Source: an uncultured Acidobacteriota bacterium
GTDB taxonomy: Bacteria > Acidobacteriota > Terriglobia > Bryobacterales > Bryobacteraceae
Direction of reading: 5' to 3'
Assembly (NCBI GenBank): GCA_902826685.1
Contig: CADEFT010000011.1
Location: 124,001 to 188,000, forward strand
DNA: 64,000 nucleotides
The position numbers and the translations under genes are program-made. Shown one piece after another: positions 36,334 to 48,280 of this stretch. The notes beneath the pieces were generated by a model. That model was not told where the DNA came from. It made no database searches and was given only the letters and a program-made list of their open reading frames with translations. Within the stretch, counting starts at the first letter, position 1. Each line of letters begins with the position of its first letter.

Positions 36334-38310
36334 TCACCGGCTCCTTCGATTCGGAAGCGCCGAATCGCGGTCGAAGATAATATCGCAGGCAGGCAGCGCG
36401 GCCTTTAACTCCGCCATGCCTTTTTCGGTCACCAGCGTGTGGTAGAGGTTGAGCGATTTCAAACCCGCCATCGACTTCAACACGGAGGCGCCGGTGTCGG
36501 TGACGCCGGTGGAATCCATGCTGAGTTCGCGGACTTTGGTGAGCTTGGCGAGCGGCTCCAGGCCCTTGTCGTCCACCGACGTGTAGTCGAGTTTCACCAC
36601 CCGCAGGTTTTCAAGCGCCGCCAGCGCCTCGATACCGGCGTTGCCGGTGCGTGTGCGGAACATTTCGATCCGCTCGATCGAGTGCAGCGGCGCCAGGTAA
36701 CCGAGTCCCTTGTCGCCGAAGCGGGCGTGGTTGATGTAGAGCTCGCGCAGCGCGGTCAATTGGGCGACGTGCTGCAGCCCGTCGTCGTTCAGTTCGGTGC
36801 CGGAAAGATCGAGCACGCGCAGCTTTTTGAGTCCCGCCAGTTGTTGGAGGCCGGTGTCGGTCAGCTCGGTGTGGCTGAGCCGCAGGATCTCAAGCGAAGC
36901 GAGCTTGCCTACCGCGCCCAGAACCTCGTCATCGGCGCGCGTTCCACTTAGATCGAGTTCCCGCAGCATCGCCAGGCCGGCCAGGGATTTGAAGGTTCGC
37001 CCCTCGATCAGCGTGCCGCTGAGACGCAGGATCCGCAATGCGCTTAGCGCCGCCAGCTTCGGCACGCCGGCGTCCGATACGGTGGTGAAGCCGAGGTCGA
37101 GTTCTTCGAGCCCGGCAAGGCCGCGGATCGAATCGAGCCCCAGGTCGCCGGCCTGCGTCACCTGCAGGTTCAGACGCTTCAGACCCGTCAATGGCGCGAG
37201 AAAAGCGAGTTGCGCGTCGCTGACCGAAGTGGACGAAAGATCCACGGCTTCAATGCGGCCCGAGGCCAGTTCCACCTTACCGCCCATGGCGCGTATCCAA
37301 TCGGCGGCCGAGGCGTCGGTACCGTCGGCAGGCCGGGCCGCGGCGGCCGATTTCGACTTTATGCTGGCGGTACCTACGAACTGCACATCAGCGGCCGGAA
37401 GCGCCGCCCGCAGCGCGTCGATCCCATTCGACGTGACGCGGCTATAGCGCAGGTCGACATCGGCCAATTCCTTCAATCCCTGCAGCTTCGATACGCCGGC
37501 GTTGGTGATGCGCGTGCGGTACAGGTTCACGGACTCAAGCCGCTTCATGCCGCCGATCGTTTCCATGGCGGTGTCGGTGGCTCTGGCGCCGAGCAGGTTG
37601 AGCTTGCGCATCGAGGTGAGCCCGCGCAGATGTTGAATGCCGGTGTCGCTCACGCGCGTGCCGGAAAGATCGAGTTCTTCCAGCGCCGTCAGCCCGCTCA
37701 AATGCTTCAGCCCTTCATCGGTCACCATGGTGTCGCGCAGAACGAGCCTCCGCAATTGCTTCAATCCGGCCAACCCCTCCATTCCTTTATCGGTGAACGG
37801 ACTGTAGCTGAGATCGAGGCTGCGCAGCTTGGTGAACGGCGCCAGGCTCAAATCGGTGAGGCGGCACTGCGTGCACCGGATGTCCTTCATCTCCTTGAGG
37901 ACCAGCAGGTGCTTGAACCCTTCATCGCGCACGTTGATTTGCGCGGCGTAATGCCAGCCAAACGAGATTCGCTCCAGATTGACCAGCGCCGCGAGCGACT
38001 GGAATACATCGTCGGCCTCTTCGTTGCCGCCGCCCGGATTCCAGATGGGTCCCGGCAGATTGAGTTCCCGGATGCTGGGCGCTTTCGCCAGAAAAGCGAG
38101 GTCGGCCGGGCGCATGACGGCGCCGGTGAGGTCCACGCCCACGATGCGGAACGAACCCAAGGGGATTTGAGAAAGCTCGGTCAGTGGACGGCGGCTGCCT
38201 TCAAGGAACACGCGGCCTTCCCAGCGGAGGATCCACTCGGCCACCTCGTGCTCCACGCCCGCCCATGCCGCCGCGGCAGTCCAGATTGTGAGGAAAAGAG
38301 TTCGCCGCAT
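36334..38310 (-). CDS. Large secreted leucine-rich-repeat protein with two LRR modules
   Basis: A 658-residue protein with a leader ([17 protein letters not shown]). Module 1 starts at a cap [17 protein letters not shown] and carries about eleven LRRs. A short linker rich in Ala/Ser ([18 protein letters not shown]) leads to a second cap [20 protein letters not shown] and about a dozen more LRRs ([19 protein letters not shown] and similar). The second half resembles the 328-residue neighbour, so the gene looks like an internal duplication of that unit. No enzyme domain is present. It is divergent from the DUF1592-type cytochrome gene, with about 80 bp between. Confidence 0.82.
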   Translation of the reverse strand: MRRTLFLTIWTAAAAWAGVEHEVAEWILRWEGRVFLEGSRRPLTELSQIPLGSFRIVGVDLTGAVMRPADLAFLAKAPSIRELNLPGPIWNPGGGNEEADDVFQSLAALVNLERISFGWHYAAQINVRDEGFKHLLVLKEMKDIRCTQCRLTDLSLAPFTKLRSLDLSYSPFTDKGMEGLAGLKQLRRLVLRDTMVTDEGLKHLSGLTALEELDLSGTRVSDTGIQHLRGLTSMRKLNLLGARATDTAMETIGGMKRLESVNLYRTRITNAGVSKLQGLKELADVDLRYSRVTSNGIDALRAALPAADVQFVGTASIKSKSAAAARPADGTDASAADWIRAMGGKVELASGRIEAVDLSSTSVSDAQLAFLAPLTGLKRLNLQVTQAGDLGLDSIRGLAGLEELDLGFTTVSDAGVPKLAALSALRILRLSGTLIEGRTFKSLAGLAMLRELDLSGTRADDEVLGAVGKLASLEILRLSHTELTDTGLQQLAGLKKLRVLDLSGTELNDDGLQHVAQLTALRELYINHARFGDKGLGYLAPLHSIERIEMFRTRTGNAGIEALAALENLRVVKLDYTSVDDKGLEPLAKLTKVRELSMDSTGVTDTGASVLKSMAGLKSLNLYHTLVTEKGMAELKAALPACDIIFDRDSALPNRRSR

Positions 38311-38390
38311 GGCCGCTTTCGTGACGCCAGTATATCATTCGGACGAAGGGCTCCGAATTGTAATATGATGGGCGCGGGGACCGCTGTATC

Positions 38391-40335
38391 TTGATTCGCC
38401 AGGCGCTGGTTGTGTCGATTGTCGCGACGGGGGTGAGCTTCGCCCAGGATGGCCCTTTCGGCGCGGGCCTCTATCAGGTGCTGGAGAAAGCGGGATGCCG
38501 CGCCTGTCACACCGCCGATGGTGTCGCCTCGCCCACCAGGCTGCATTTCCCCGATCCGGGAGCCGCGCCGGAGCGCGTGGAAGCTTTCGGACGTTCGCTC
38601 GTCACCTTAATCGACCGCGCCAAGCCCGAGGCGTCGGTGCTGCTCACCAAACCCACCAACCGGCTGGCGCACGCCGGTGGGGAACGGATCAAGCCAGGCG
38701 GTGCGGATGAATCGGCGCTGCGCGATTGGATCGCCCGTCTGACGAAGCTTTCGGGCGTGGAGCTTGACTCGGCGCTGAAGTACCGGCAAGAAGAGGACGC
38801 GGGGAAAGGCAAGGCGGCGGCGCCGCGCATCGAACTGCGGCGGCTTACCCACAGCCAGTACAACCACATCGTACGCGACCTGCTGGGCGATCAGACCTCG
38901 CCCGCCAATCAGTTTCCGCCGGAAGATTTCGTCAATGGATTCCGCAACCAGTCGCAGGCACAGAACCTCTCGCCGCTGCTGATCGAAGCTTACAGCGCGG
39001 CGGCCGAGAAACTGGCCCGCAACGCTTTCCGCGGCGGTGACACGCGCGGGCTGATTCCGTGCAAGCCGTCGGCCGCCTGCCGCACCCGATTCGTCCGCGA
39101 GTTTGGCCTAAAGACGTTCCGCCGGCCGCTTGAGCCCGCCGAACAGCGCCGCTATGAATCGCTGATGGCCAGGGAACCGGATTTCGTCAAAGCCGCGCAA
39201 CTGGTGGTGGAGGCGATGCTGCAATCCACCAGCTTTTTGTTCCGGCTCGATGAATCGGCCGATGCGCGGTGGCGGCCTTATGTCGCCGCCAGCCGCCTCT
39301 CGTTCGCCATTTGGGACAGCTCACCCGACGCCGAGCTTTACGCCGCCGCCGCGCGCGGCGATCTGAACGCGCCGCAAGGCGTGGACAAGGCCGCCCGCCG
39401 CATGCTGGATCATCCCAAGGCGCGCGAATCGTTCCAGGAGTTCGTCAGCCAGTGGATGCGCTTCGACCGCATTCTGACCGCCAGCAAGGATCGCCGCAAG
39501 TTCCCCCAGTTCACCCGTGAAACGGCGGTGGCGATGACCGAAGAGGCGCGCCTGTTCCTAGGCGATCTGGTTTGGAACGACCGCAATTTCATGGATCTGT
39601 TCACGGCTCCCTACGGATACGCCAATTCCGATCTGGCGGCGATTTACGGTGTGCCCGCGCCTGCCAAGGAATTCGACCGGGTGACGTTCCCTTCGGGTTC
39701 GGAACGCGCCGGGCTGCTCGGCCAGTCGCTGTTCCTCGCGATCACCGCCAAGCCCGAAGATTCCTCTCCCACCGCGCGCGGCCTCTTCGTGCGCGAACAG
39801 TTCCTTTGCCAGCATGTGCCGGAGCCGCCGGCGGGCGTCAACACCAACCTGCCGCCGGTGACCGAGAACCGGCCGCAGACCAATCGCGACCGCATGTCCG
39901 AGCACGCCACCAATCCGAGCTGCGCCACCTGCCACCGCCTGATCGACCCGATCGGCTTCGGTCTCGAGCGGTTCGACGCCATCGGCGCGCGCCGCGAAAA
40001 GTTCCAACTGCAGTTCAGCACCGGGCAGCGCCGCAACGCCGAGATGAAGACCGTGAATCTCGAGATCGACCCGGATGGCTATGTCGCCGGCATTGCCGAT
40101 TCCAAATTCACGTCGCCCTCGCAGTTGGGTGCCGTGCTGGCCAAAAGCGTACAATGCCAGGAATGCCTGGTGAAGCAATACTTCCGCTACACGATGGGGC
40201 GGATGGAGGCGCCGGCCGACCGGCCGGTGATCCTCAAGGTTTTAGATGAGTTCCGGAATTCGCAGTTCCGGTTCAAAGAGTTGATCGTGGCTCTCATGCG
40301 TTCGCGCGGATTTTCCGATTCAGGAGAGGCTGTTC

Positions 40336-40364
<29 letters not shown>
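38391..40364 (+). CDS. DUF1592/DUF1588/DUF1585-type cytochrome-like protein
   Basis: A 657-residue secreted protein read from TTG 38391; no in-frame ATG lies upstream. The leader is [26 protein letters not shown] at about residue 36 is a CxxCH haem site in a PSCyt1-like domain. The order thereafter is DUF1587 ([17 protein letters not shown]), DUF1595 ([19 protein letters not shown]), DUF1592 ([12 protein letters not shown], then [14 protein letters not shown]), DUF1588 ([20 protein letters not shown], with [16 protein letters not shown] as a second CxxCH) and DUF1585. The function is unproven but probably redox. The next gene overlaps by 29 bp; DUF1592-type proteins and DUF1552 usually travel together. 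Confidence 0.87.
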
Positions 40365-41670
<1,306 letters not shown>

Positions 41671-42010
41671 CAAGCCAGACACGGACCGGCGCGTTCCACC
41701 AGCGCCTGGGTTCCTTCGCGAACTGGGACCGAGCGGGTTCCGTTGGACGCGGTTCTACCAAGCAAACTGGGACCGGCGCGTTCCAAGGGCAAGGAACCGG
41801 CGGGTTCCACGAGCGCGGTCAGGAAACTCGTTGGCGCGGTCTCCGTCGCGGTTCCATCAAGCGAACAAGGAACCGGCGCGTTCCGCGAGCAAGATCGGGA
41901 ACTTCCCTTACGCGATCGCCGCTATTCGCGGTTCTATCTGAGCGAAGCGAGCCTGGGCCAAAAGACAGAGCCCGCTACCGAAGGGACCTTGGCGCCGGTT
42001 GCGGGCCGCC
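41671..42010. repeat. Non-coding patch of GGAACC/GGTTCC-rich degenerate repeats
   Basis: This is the gap between two convergent genes. It contains five close variants of GGAACCGGCGCGTTCC (near 41683, 41726, 41770, 41793, 41869), whose GGAAC and GTTCC ends are inverted repeats. They alternate with variants of TTCCACCAAGCG (near 41694, 41752, 41809, 41851). Spacing is irregular, so it is not a CRISPR array. The plus-strand ORF across it has no domain and ends antisense inside the NHL gene, so I do not call it. A weak likeness to the end of the DUF1552 gene (CCACCAAGCGGTTGAAT) is not enough to prove a parent. Confidence 0.6.
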
Positions 42011-45000
42011 TTAGAAATCGGACGGAACGGCCGGCTTCACCGCGATCGTGTTCTGTGTCGCCAGCCCGGTCGGGATGCTGTTGACGGTGGCGGCCACCGG
42101 CACGCTCGGTCCCGGGCGGACGAAGTCGGGGATCTTGATCGTCAACTGCCACACGCCCACCAGCCCGGGCGCGAGTCCCGAGTACTTGATGTTCTCCTCC
42201 GGCAGGTTTTGATTCTGGATGAGCACGCGCACCGCGGCTGGACTGGGCGCCGGGTCGGTGGTCACTAAGCCATCGGGCGGCGCGCCGGGAACCAGACCGA
42301 GGCCCGTGCCGAACAGCGCGATATCGGAGCCGATCGCCACCGGATTTACCGGCGAGTTGGCGATGCCGTCGTCGAGGTTGGTGGCCTGAATCTGGCCCCT
42401 GCCCTCGCCGCCTTCGGTGAAGAAGGCCGGCGCGACGGCGCTCATCTGAATGGTAGTGGTGCCGACCACCTGGCCGGTGGAAGTCCGCTGCACGCTCACC
42501 TCCGCCTCACCCGACAACGGGGCCGATTGCGGAATCAGGAAGCTGATCTGCGTGGGCGATACCGATTGAATGGGCGACGGCGTGCCGTTCACCAGCACGC
42601 TGAAGTCGCCGAGCGACGTGGGCATCGGGTTCGGCAGGTCGGAGAAAACGGCGGACTGATCGCCGAACGAGGTGCCCTCGCCGGGCCGCACGTGGGTCAG
42701 CAGGCCGGGGGCGAAGCGGCTGGTCTGATTGCCGCCGTTGACCAGGCGCAGGCTCGAGAAGTAGAACGAGATGCGGTTGATGGACTCGGCCACCACGAGG
42801 TTGTTGAAGCTATCGACGGCGAGGCCGAGCGGGTAGTTGCCATTCACCAGCGGCACGTCGAGATCGTTCTGCGGGTTGAAAACGATGGTTTCGAAGGGCT
42901 TGTAATGGCGCAGCCGGCTGGCGGTGGTGTTGGCCACCCAGAAGTCGCCCGAAGAAGGATTCATGGCGATGGCGTGCGGGTTGCTGAGGCCCCCAAGAGT
43001 GAGCACCGGGCTTGGGTCGGGCGGCAGGTTATTGACGGAGTCGTAGATCTGGATGCGGCTGTTGGCGGTGTCGCAGACGTAGAGCCGGTCGGCCGGATCG
43101 ACCGCCAAACCATGCGGCACGCTGAAGCGGTTGATCTGGTTGCCGTTTTGGGTGGTGGCGAAGTCGGGTTGGCCGAACACTTTTTCGGCCGCCTGGCCGG
43201 TGCTGAAGTCGCCTCCCTGCGGACGGCGGAAGAAGAGCACGCGGTTGTGCTGGAGGTCGGAAACGAACAGGGAACCGTCGGTGGCAAAGGCCAGGCCATG
43301 CGGACGGGCCATGGTGCGCGGTGAGGCGTCCGTCACTTTGCTGACCGGGCCGTTCTGGCCGAGAACGAGGTCGGGCAACTGCTGTTGTCCGCCCTGGTCG
43401 AACGGGCGCGAGAACCGCAGCACGCGTCCGTTGCCGGAGTCGGCCACATAGAGGTTGCCGAAGGAATCGACGGCGACGCCGCCGGGAAGGAACAGCCCGG
43501 TGGCGGTAATCTGCTCGGTGCGATCGGTTGGATCGTTGATCAGTGTACGCAGCAGGTTCCGCTGGCCGATCACGATGTCGGCGCGGTCGCCGGGCCGGAT
43601 GGCGCGGGCGTCGCGGAAGCCCAAGATGCGATGGTTCCAGGTATCGGCGATGTACAGGCGGGGCGGATTGGAGCGGCTGTCGATGGCCACGCCCGCGCCG
43701 TCGGAGGACTGTCCCGGCGAGGCGAACCCGGCATGGAGGAACAGTTCTTTGCCTTCGACGTAATTGACGGCGTTCTGGTAGTATTCCGATTGTCCGTAGA
43801 GGCGGTTGGCCGCGGTGAAGGTTCCGCCGCTGAGGGGGAAGGCGAGCACGCGATTGTTGCCCTGATCGGCGATGAAGACGTCGGTGGGCGTGGCGGCGCC
43901 GGCGACGGGCCGGTTAAAGGTGGCTTCGGTTGCCTCAAACAGTCCGCCATTGGGATTGAAGGAAGAAGCGTCGCGCTGTCCGACAAATTGCAGGCCGGAC
44001 GGCGAATACTGCGTCTGTTGAGGCAGCCAGCCTTCGAAGTTGGTGTAGCGGACGATGCGATGAGCCGGGGCGTCGACGACGAAGGGGACGCTTCCCACAA
44101 AGAAGACGTCCTCGGGCGATTCCTGGCGGTTGTTGCGGACCACGCCAAGAGTCAACTCGCTCACCGGAGGCGCGGTTTGGCCCTGCTGGAGCACCTGGAC
44201 GCCCATGATGCGGACGGCCGCCGCGCCCGTGGCGGGAGCCGGTGCATAGACCAGGACGCGTCCGGCGCCATCGCATACGTAGAGGCGGCCGGCCGGATCG
44301 ATGCCGATGCCGGTCGGTGTGACAATCGCCTGCGGGTTGATGGGATTCCGGTTCTGGTTTACGCTGGCCGTGGTGAGGTTGAACTGGCCGAGCGCCACAT
44401 CGGCCGAAGGCTGGCTGCCGCCGGCGGCGAGCGTCGCTTGCGGAAAGCGCAGCACACGGTGATTGTATGTATCGGCGACCCACAGATTGCCATTGCCGTC
44501 GATGGCCATGCCGGTGCGGGAAATGGTGTTTCCGCTAATCAGGCGCAGCAGGTTCGCGGCTGTCCCAACGAGTCTGCTGGTGAAATTGGTTTGACCGATC
44601 ACCATGCTGTCGGGGAAGCGCGAATCGGCGGGCTGGTCGAGCGGCCGGCGGTAGCGAAGAATGCGGTTGTTGCCGGCGTCGGCGATGTAGAGGTTGCCCT
44701 GGCGGTCCACCACAAGGCCATTCGGAGCGCTCAGGCCCGTGGACAGGCTCAGACCCGGTCCCTGTGGAGTGGTGCTGAACAGGTCCCGTTGCCCGATGAC
44801 GGCATCGGCGGGAGCGCCTTTGACGAACGCATTGGCGTTGCGCCAGGCGAGCACCCGATTGTTGCCCGTGTCGGCCACGTAAAGGATGGGTGTCGACGCG
44901 GTGTTATCGACGGCCACGGCGCTGGGGCTTGAAAGCTCGCGGCCCTCCACCAGGTTCGGGGCCGCCGAAACGATGGTCGAGGAGCGGTGTCCGAAGATCC

Positions 45001-45079
45001 GCGAGGGATTCTGATTCACCTGCTGCGCCAGAGCGGAAAACGCGGACAGGGCAATAGCCAGACAGAAAGATCTCGACAT
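42011..45079 (-). CDS. NHL-repeat secreted protein with Solibacter-type C-terminal domain (second of pair)
   Basis: A 1022-residue protein. The start is ATG 45079 (MSRSFCLAIALSAFSALAQQ), 7 bases after GGAGA; a TTG at 45100 is possible but less good. After the signal peptide come about a dozen NHL blades, recognisable as VDxxGNLYVADxGNxRVLRF (GLVVDRQGNLYIADAGNNRI, GVAVDSFGNLYVADSGNGRV and similar). The last 210 residues (VLVNGTPSPIQSVSPTQISF, then GEGRGQIQATNLDDGIANSP, then LFGTGLGLV and YSGLAPGLVGVWQLTIKIP) resemble TIGR03437, a C-terminal domain expanded in Solibacter. It is about 26 bp downstream of its paralogue. The role may be extracellular binding. Confidence 0.85.
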   Translation of the reverse strand: MSRSFCLAIALSAFSALAQQVNQNPSRIFGHRSSTIVSAAPNLVEGRELSSPSAVAVDNTASTPILYVADTGNNRVLAWRNANAFVKGAPADAVIGQRDLFSTTPQGPGLSLSTGLSAPNGLVVDRQGNLYIADAGNNRILRYRRPLDQPADSRFPDSMVIGQTNFTSRLVGTAANLLRLISGNTISRTGMAIDGNGNLWVADTYNHRVLRFPQATLAAGGSQPSADVALGQFNLTTASVNQNRNPINPQAIVTPTGIGIDPAGRLYVCDGAGRVLVYAPAPATGAAAVRIMGVQVLQQGQTAPPVSELTLGVVRNNRQESPEDVFFVGSVPFVVDAPAHRIVRYTNFEGWLPQQTQYSPSGLQFVGQRDASSFNPNGGLFEATEATFNRPVAGAATPTDVFIADQGNNRVLAFPLSGGTFTAANRLYGQSEYYQNAVNYVEGKELFLHAGFASPGQSSDGAGVAIDSRSNPPRLYIADTWNHRILGFRDARAIRPGDRADIVIGQRNLLRTLINDPTDRTEQITATGLFLPGGVAVDSFGNLYVADSGNGRVLRFSRPFDQGGQQQLPDLVLGQNGPVSKVTDASPRTMARPHGLAFATDGSLFVSDLQHNRVLFFRRPQGGDFSTGQAAEKVFGQPDFATTQNGNQINRFSVPHGLAVDPADRLYVCDTANSRIQIYDSVNNLPPDPSPVLTLGGLSNPHAIAMNPSSGDFWVANTTASRLRHYKPFETIVFNPQNDLDVPLVNGNYPLGLAVDSFNNLVVAESINRISFYFSSLRLVNGGNQTSRFAPGLLTHVRPGEGTSFGDQSAVFSDLPNPMPTSLGDFSVLVNGTPSPIQSVSPTQISFLIPQSAPLSGEAEVSVQRTSTGQVVGTTTIQMSAVAPAFFTEGGEGRGQIQATNLDDGIANSPVNPVAIGSDIALFGTGLGLVPGAPPDGLVTTDPAPSPAAVRVLIQNQNLPEENIKYSGLAPGLVGVWQLTIKIPDFVRPGPSVPVAATVNSIPTGLATQNTIAVKPAVPSDF

Positions 45080-45105
45080 GGTTTGTCTCCGTGGGTTCAA
45101 CGGCC

Positions 45106-48100
45106 TTACGGCTTCACCGCGATGAATGTTTGTACGCGCTGACCGCGCGGATCCTGATTCGTGGCCACGCTGTTGATGGTGGCGGCGATGGGCACCTGGT
45201 CGGCGGGCGCCACCGCGTCTGGAATCTTGATGGACAGCATCCAGGTGGCGACCATGCCGGGTGCAAGACCCGAGAACAGAATATTTTCCTGTGGCAGGAA
45301 CGCGGCTCCGACCGCGACTCGCACTTCGCCGGTGGAAGGGATCTTGTCGGCGGTCTTTTCGTCCTCTCCGGGTGCGCCGGCCACCAGGCCGAGTCCGGTG
45401 CCGAAGCAGTGCAGAATGCCGCTGCGCGCTACTTTGTCGAGCGGCGAGTTCGGTTTCTGATCGGCGTCGTTGGTGCAGACGATCTGGCCGCGGCCAGTGC
45501 CGTCGGTGGTGAAAAACGCCGGCGCCACGCGTTCGATGGGCAGTCCGGCGCTGGCCAGAATCTGACCCGACGAGCGGCGTGTGACGGTGATATCGGCTTC
45601 CGAGCCCGGCGTGGCCGAGTAGGGAACGACGATCGTCAACTCGCTTTTGGAAACGGCCTTGATGGGCGCGGGGTTATCGTTGACGGTCACTTCGAGGTCG
45701 CCGAGGGTGCGCGGCAAAGTCGCGCCGCTCTCATCGGCGGTGGCATCGGCATCGGCGAACGCCGCTCCCTGCACGGGCCGCAGCACGGCCACGCTGCCAG
45801 GGGCGAACCGGTAGAGTTTGTTGCCTCCATTCGCCGCGCTCATGCCCGGGAAGTAGAGAGCGATCCGGTTGATCGCTTCGGCGGCGAAAAGATTTCCGCC
45901 CGCGTCCTGCGTCACAGCCAGCGGCGTATTCGAAGGAATGGTGTAGTTGGGCGTCGGATCGAAGACCAGGAACTGGAAGATGGGATAGCGGCGCAACTCG
46001 TTGCGGCCCGAATTGGCCACCCAGATCTCGCCGGTGAAGGGACTGACATAGATGCCATGCGGACTATTGATGTTGTCGGTCAGCGCGATGGCGGGCGACG
46101 GGTCGGTGAAGGCAAACGTGATGCGGTCGTAGATCAGAACGCGGTTGTTGCCGGTGTCGCAGACATACAGACGATCATCGGTATCGACGGCGATATGCCG
46201 GGGCGAAATCATGCGGTTGGGCGCGTTGCTGCCCACCACCGAAGAGAAGTCGGGTTGCCCGATGACCATGTCGGCGGCCTGGCCGCTCGAAAAATCGCCG
46301 CCCGCGGGCCGGTTGAACAGCAGAACGCGATTGTGCTGGGCATCGGAAACCAGCAGGTTGCCATCCACGGTGAAGGCAAGCCCAAAGGGCCGGGCCATGG
46401 TGCGCGAAGTGGCGTCTGGAATTTTATTGAACAGCGAGGTCTGCCCCAGCACCAGGTCGGGCAGGCGGCTGCCGGTCTGATCGAACGGCCTCGGGAAACG
46501 AAGCACGCGCCCGTTGCCCGAATCGGCTACATACAGATTGCCGGCCGAATCCACCACCAGGCCGGCGGGCAGAAGCAGGCCGGTGTCGTTGGTCTGGTTG
46601 GAATCGTTGGTGGGGTCGTTGATGTTGGCGCGCTTGAAATCGCGCTGGCCGATGACGATATCGGCGGGAAGGCCCTGCTTGACGGTGCGCGCGTCGGCGA
46701 AACCCAGAATGCGGTGATTGTAAGTGTCGGCGATATAAAGACGGGGCGGATTGGAAGTACTGTCGACAACGATACCGGCGCCGTCGGTCACGCGGCCGCT
46801 GCCGATGCCCGCGAATCCGTTAAAAAGGTAAAGATCGCGGCCCTCGATGTAGTTGGGTGCCGACTGGAAGAAGTCGGTCTGGCCCAGCACGCGCGTGGCG
46901 GAAGTGAAGGTGCCATTCTGGACCGGGAACACGAGCACGCGATGATTGCCGCCATCGACGACGAACACTTCATTGTTGGCCACGACCGCTGAGATGGGCG
47001 TATCGAAGCCAGTCGGTTTCGGTTCGCCGCTGTCGCGGTTGATCTTGGCCGACTGATTGTCGGTTTGGCCAAGGAACTGGCGGCCCGGAGGAGAAAACGC
47101 CGTTCCTTCGCTCTGCCAGGATTCGAAGGGATCGTAGCGGACGATGCGATGGGCGCCCGTGTCGATCACAAAAGGAGTGGTGCCGATGAAGAAGACGCCT
47201 TCCGGTGGACGGCGTCCGCCGCCAAGCGAGGTTTCGTTGATGGCCGGAGGAGTGGGCTGGCCCGGCTCCGGCGTATTCACACCGAGGACGCGCGCGGCCG
47301 AGGCACCGGTGGCCGGGTTGGGATAGACCAGGACGCGGAACAGGGCATCGCAAACGTACAGCCGGCCCGAGGCGTCCATGGTGATGCCGGCCGGTTCGAG
47401 GATCGCCGCTTTGTTCTCACGCACACGCTGCTGATTGCCGGAGTTGGCCGCGAGACTGAACTGGCCTACCGCCTGATCGGCGGCGGGCCGGTTGGCTCCA
47501 CGGGCGAGCGCGGCGGCGGGATAGCGCAGCACGCGATTGTTACCGGAATCGGAGAACCACAGATTCCCGGCGCGATCGACCAGCAGGCTGTTGCGATAAA
47601 CGTTGCTGCCGGTGGTGGTGGCGATGGAAATGGCCGAGAGGCCGTCGGCGTTCGGCTGGCGGTTGTTGTAATTGCTCTGGCCGATCACCATGTCGGGGAA
47701 CTTCACGCTGTCCTGCTGCTGAAACGGCCTGGGATAGCGCAGAATGCGATTATTGCCGGAATCGGCCACGTAGAGATTGCCATTGGCGTCGACGGCTATG
47801 CCGGTGGGGTTGGCGAGACCGGTGGAAAGACCGGTGCCCGGCCCCTGCTGAAGCGTGGATACGAAATCCCGCTGGCCGATGACGATGTCGGCCTTGGCGC
47901 CGTTGTCAAAGGCCGAAGCGTTGCTCCAGCCCAACACGCGGCTATTGCCCGTATCCGAAACGTATAGAATGGCTGGCGATACCGAAGTATCCACCGCGAC
48001 CGCCGAAGGGCTTAGAAGTTCCCGGCCCTCGACATAATTCGGCGCGATGGTCAGAGTCGATATCTGCGGATGGCCGATAATCCGGGACGGCGCCCGGTTC

Positions 48101-48168
48101 AAATTGATCTGTCCAAAAGCTTCAGTGATGAATAAAACTAAACACAAGAAGACACGTACTGAGTGCAT
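45106..48168 (-). CDS. NHL-repeat secreted protein with Solibacter-type C-terminal domain (first of pair)
   Basis: A 1020-residue paralogue of the next gene. The start is ATG 48168 (MHSVRVFLCLVLFITEAFGQ) behind GGAGGTG; the longer reading from 48225 adds 19 residues without a signal character. Repeated NHL blades (GIAVDANGNLYVADSGNNRI, GLVVDSAGNLYVADSGNGRV and similar) fill residues about 30-790. The C-terminus (VTVNDNPAPIKAVSKSELTI, then GRGQIVCTNDADQKPNSPLD, then FGTGLGLVAGAP and FSGLAPGMVATWMLSIKIP) is the same TIGR03437-like domain. The two proteins match block by block, indicating a tandem duplication. No catalytic motif is visible. Confidence 0.85.
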   Translation of the reverse strand: MHSVRVFLCLVLFITEAFGQINLNRAPSRIIGHPQISTLTIAPNYVEGRELLSPSAVAVDTSVSPAILYVSDTGNSRVLGWSNASAFDNGAKADIVIGQRDFVSTLQQGPGTGLSTGLANPTGIAVDANGNLYVADSGNNRILRYPRPFQQQDSVKFPDMVIGQSNYNNRQPNADGLSAISIATTTGSNVYRNSLLVDRAGNLWFSDSGNNRVLRYPAAALARGANRPAADQAVGQFSLAANSGNQQRVRENKAAILEPAGITMDASGRLYVCDALFRVLVYPNPATGASAARVLGVNTPEPGQPTPPAINETSLGGGRRPPEGVFFIGTTPFVIDTGAHRIVRYDPFESWQSEGTAFSPPGRQFLGQTDNQSAKINRDSGEPKPTGFDTPISAVVANNEVFVVDGGNHRVLVFPVQNGTFTSATRVLGQTDFFQSAPNYIEGRDLYLFNGFAGIGSGRVTDGAGIVVDSTSNPPRLYIADTYNHRILGFADARTVKQGLPADIVIGQRDFKRANINDPTNDSNQTNDTGLLLPAGLVVDSAGNLYVADSGNGRVLRFPRPFDQTGSRLPDLVLGQTSLFNKIPDATSRTMARPFGLAFTVDGNLLVSDAQHNRVLLFNRPAGGDFSSGQAADMVIGQPDFSSVVGSNAPNRMISPRHIAVDTDDRLYVCDTGNNRVLIYDRITFAFTDPSPAIALTDNINSPHGIYVSPFTGEIWVANSGRNELRRYPIFQFLVFDPTPNYTIPSNTPLAVTQDAGGNLFAAEAINRIALYFPGMSAANGGNKLYRFAPGSVAVLRPVQGAAFADADATADESGATLPRTLGDLEVTVNDNPAPIKAVSKSELTIVVPYSATPGSEADITVTRRSSGQILASAGLPIERVAPAFFTTDGTGRGQIVCTNDADQKPNSPLDKVARSGILHCFGTGLGLVAGAPGEDEKTADKIPSTGEVRVAVGAAFLPQENILFSGLAPGMVATWMLSIKIPDAVAPADQVPIAATINSVATNQDPRGQRVQTFIAVKP

Positions 48169-48280
48169 TGGGGGTGACACCTCCACTATACAGGCAGGAC
48201 GACGCGGGCGGATCCCTAGTTTCAAGTTAACATGCGGGTGGGGTGAATCGCAAAGGTAGATAAGGTCCGGTACTGAAGGG

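Noticed and set aside
41683..41885. Possible CRISPR array
   Set aside because: Units are short and spaced irregularly (about 20-76 bp), the repeats are degenerate, and no cas genes are present.
41743..42084. 113-codon plus-strand frame across the repeat patch
   Set aside because: Composition follows the repeats, there is no family likeness, and it ends antisense within the NHL gene.
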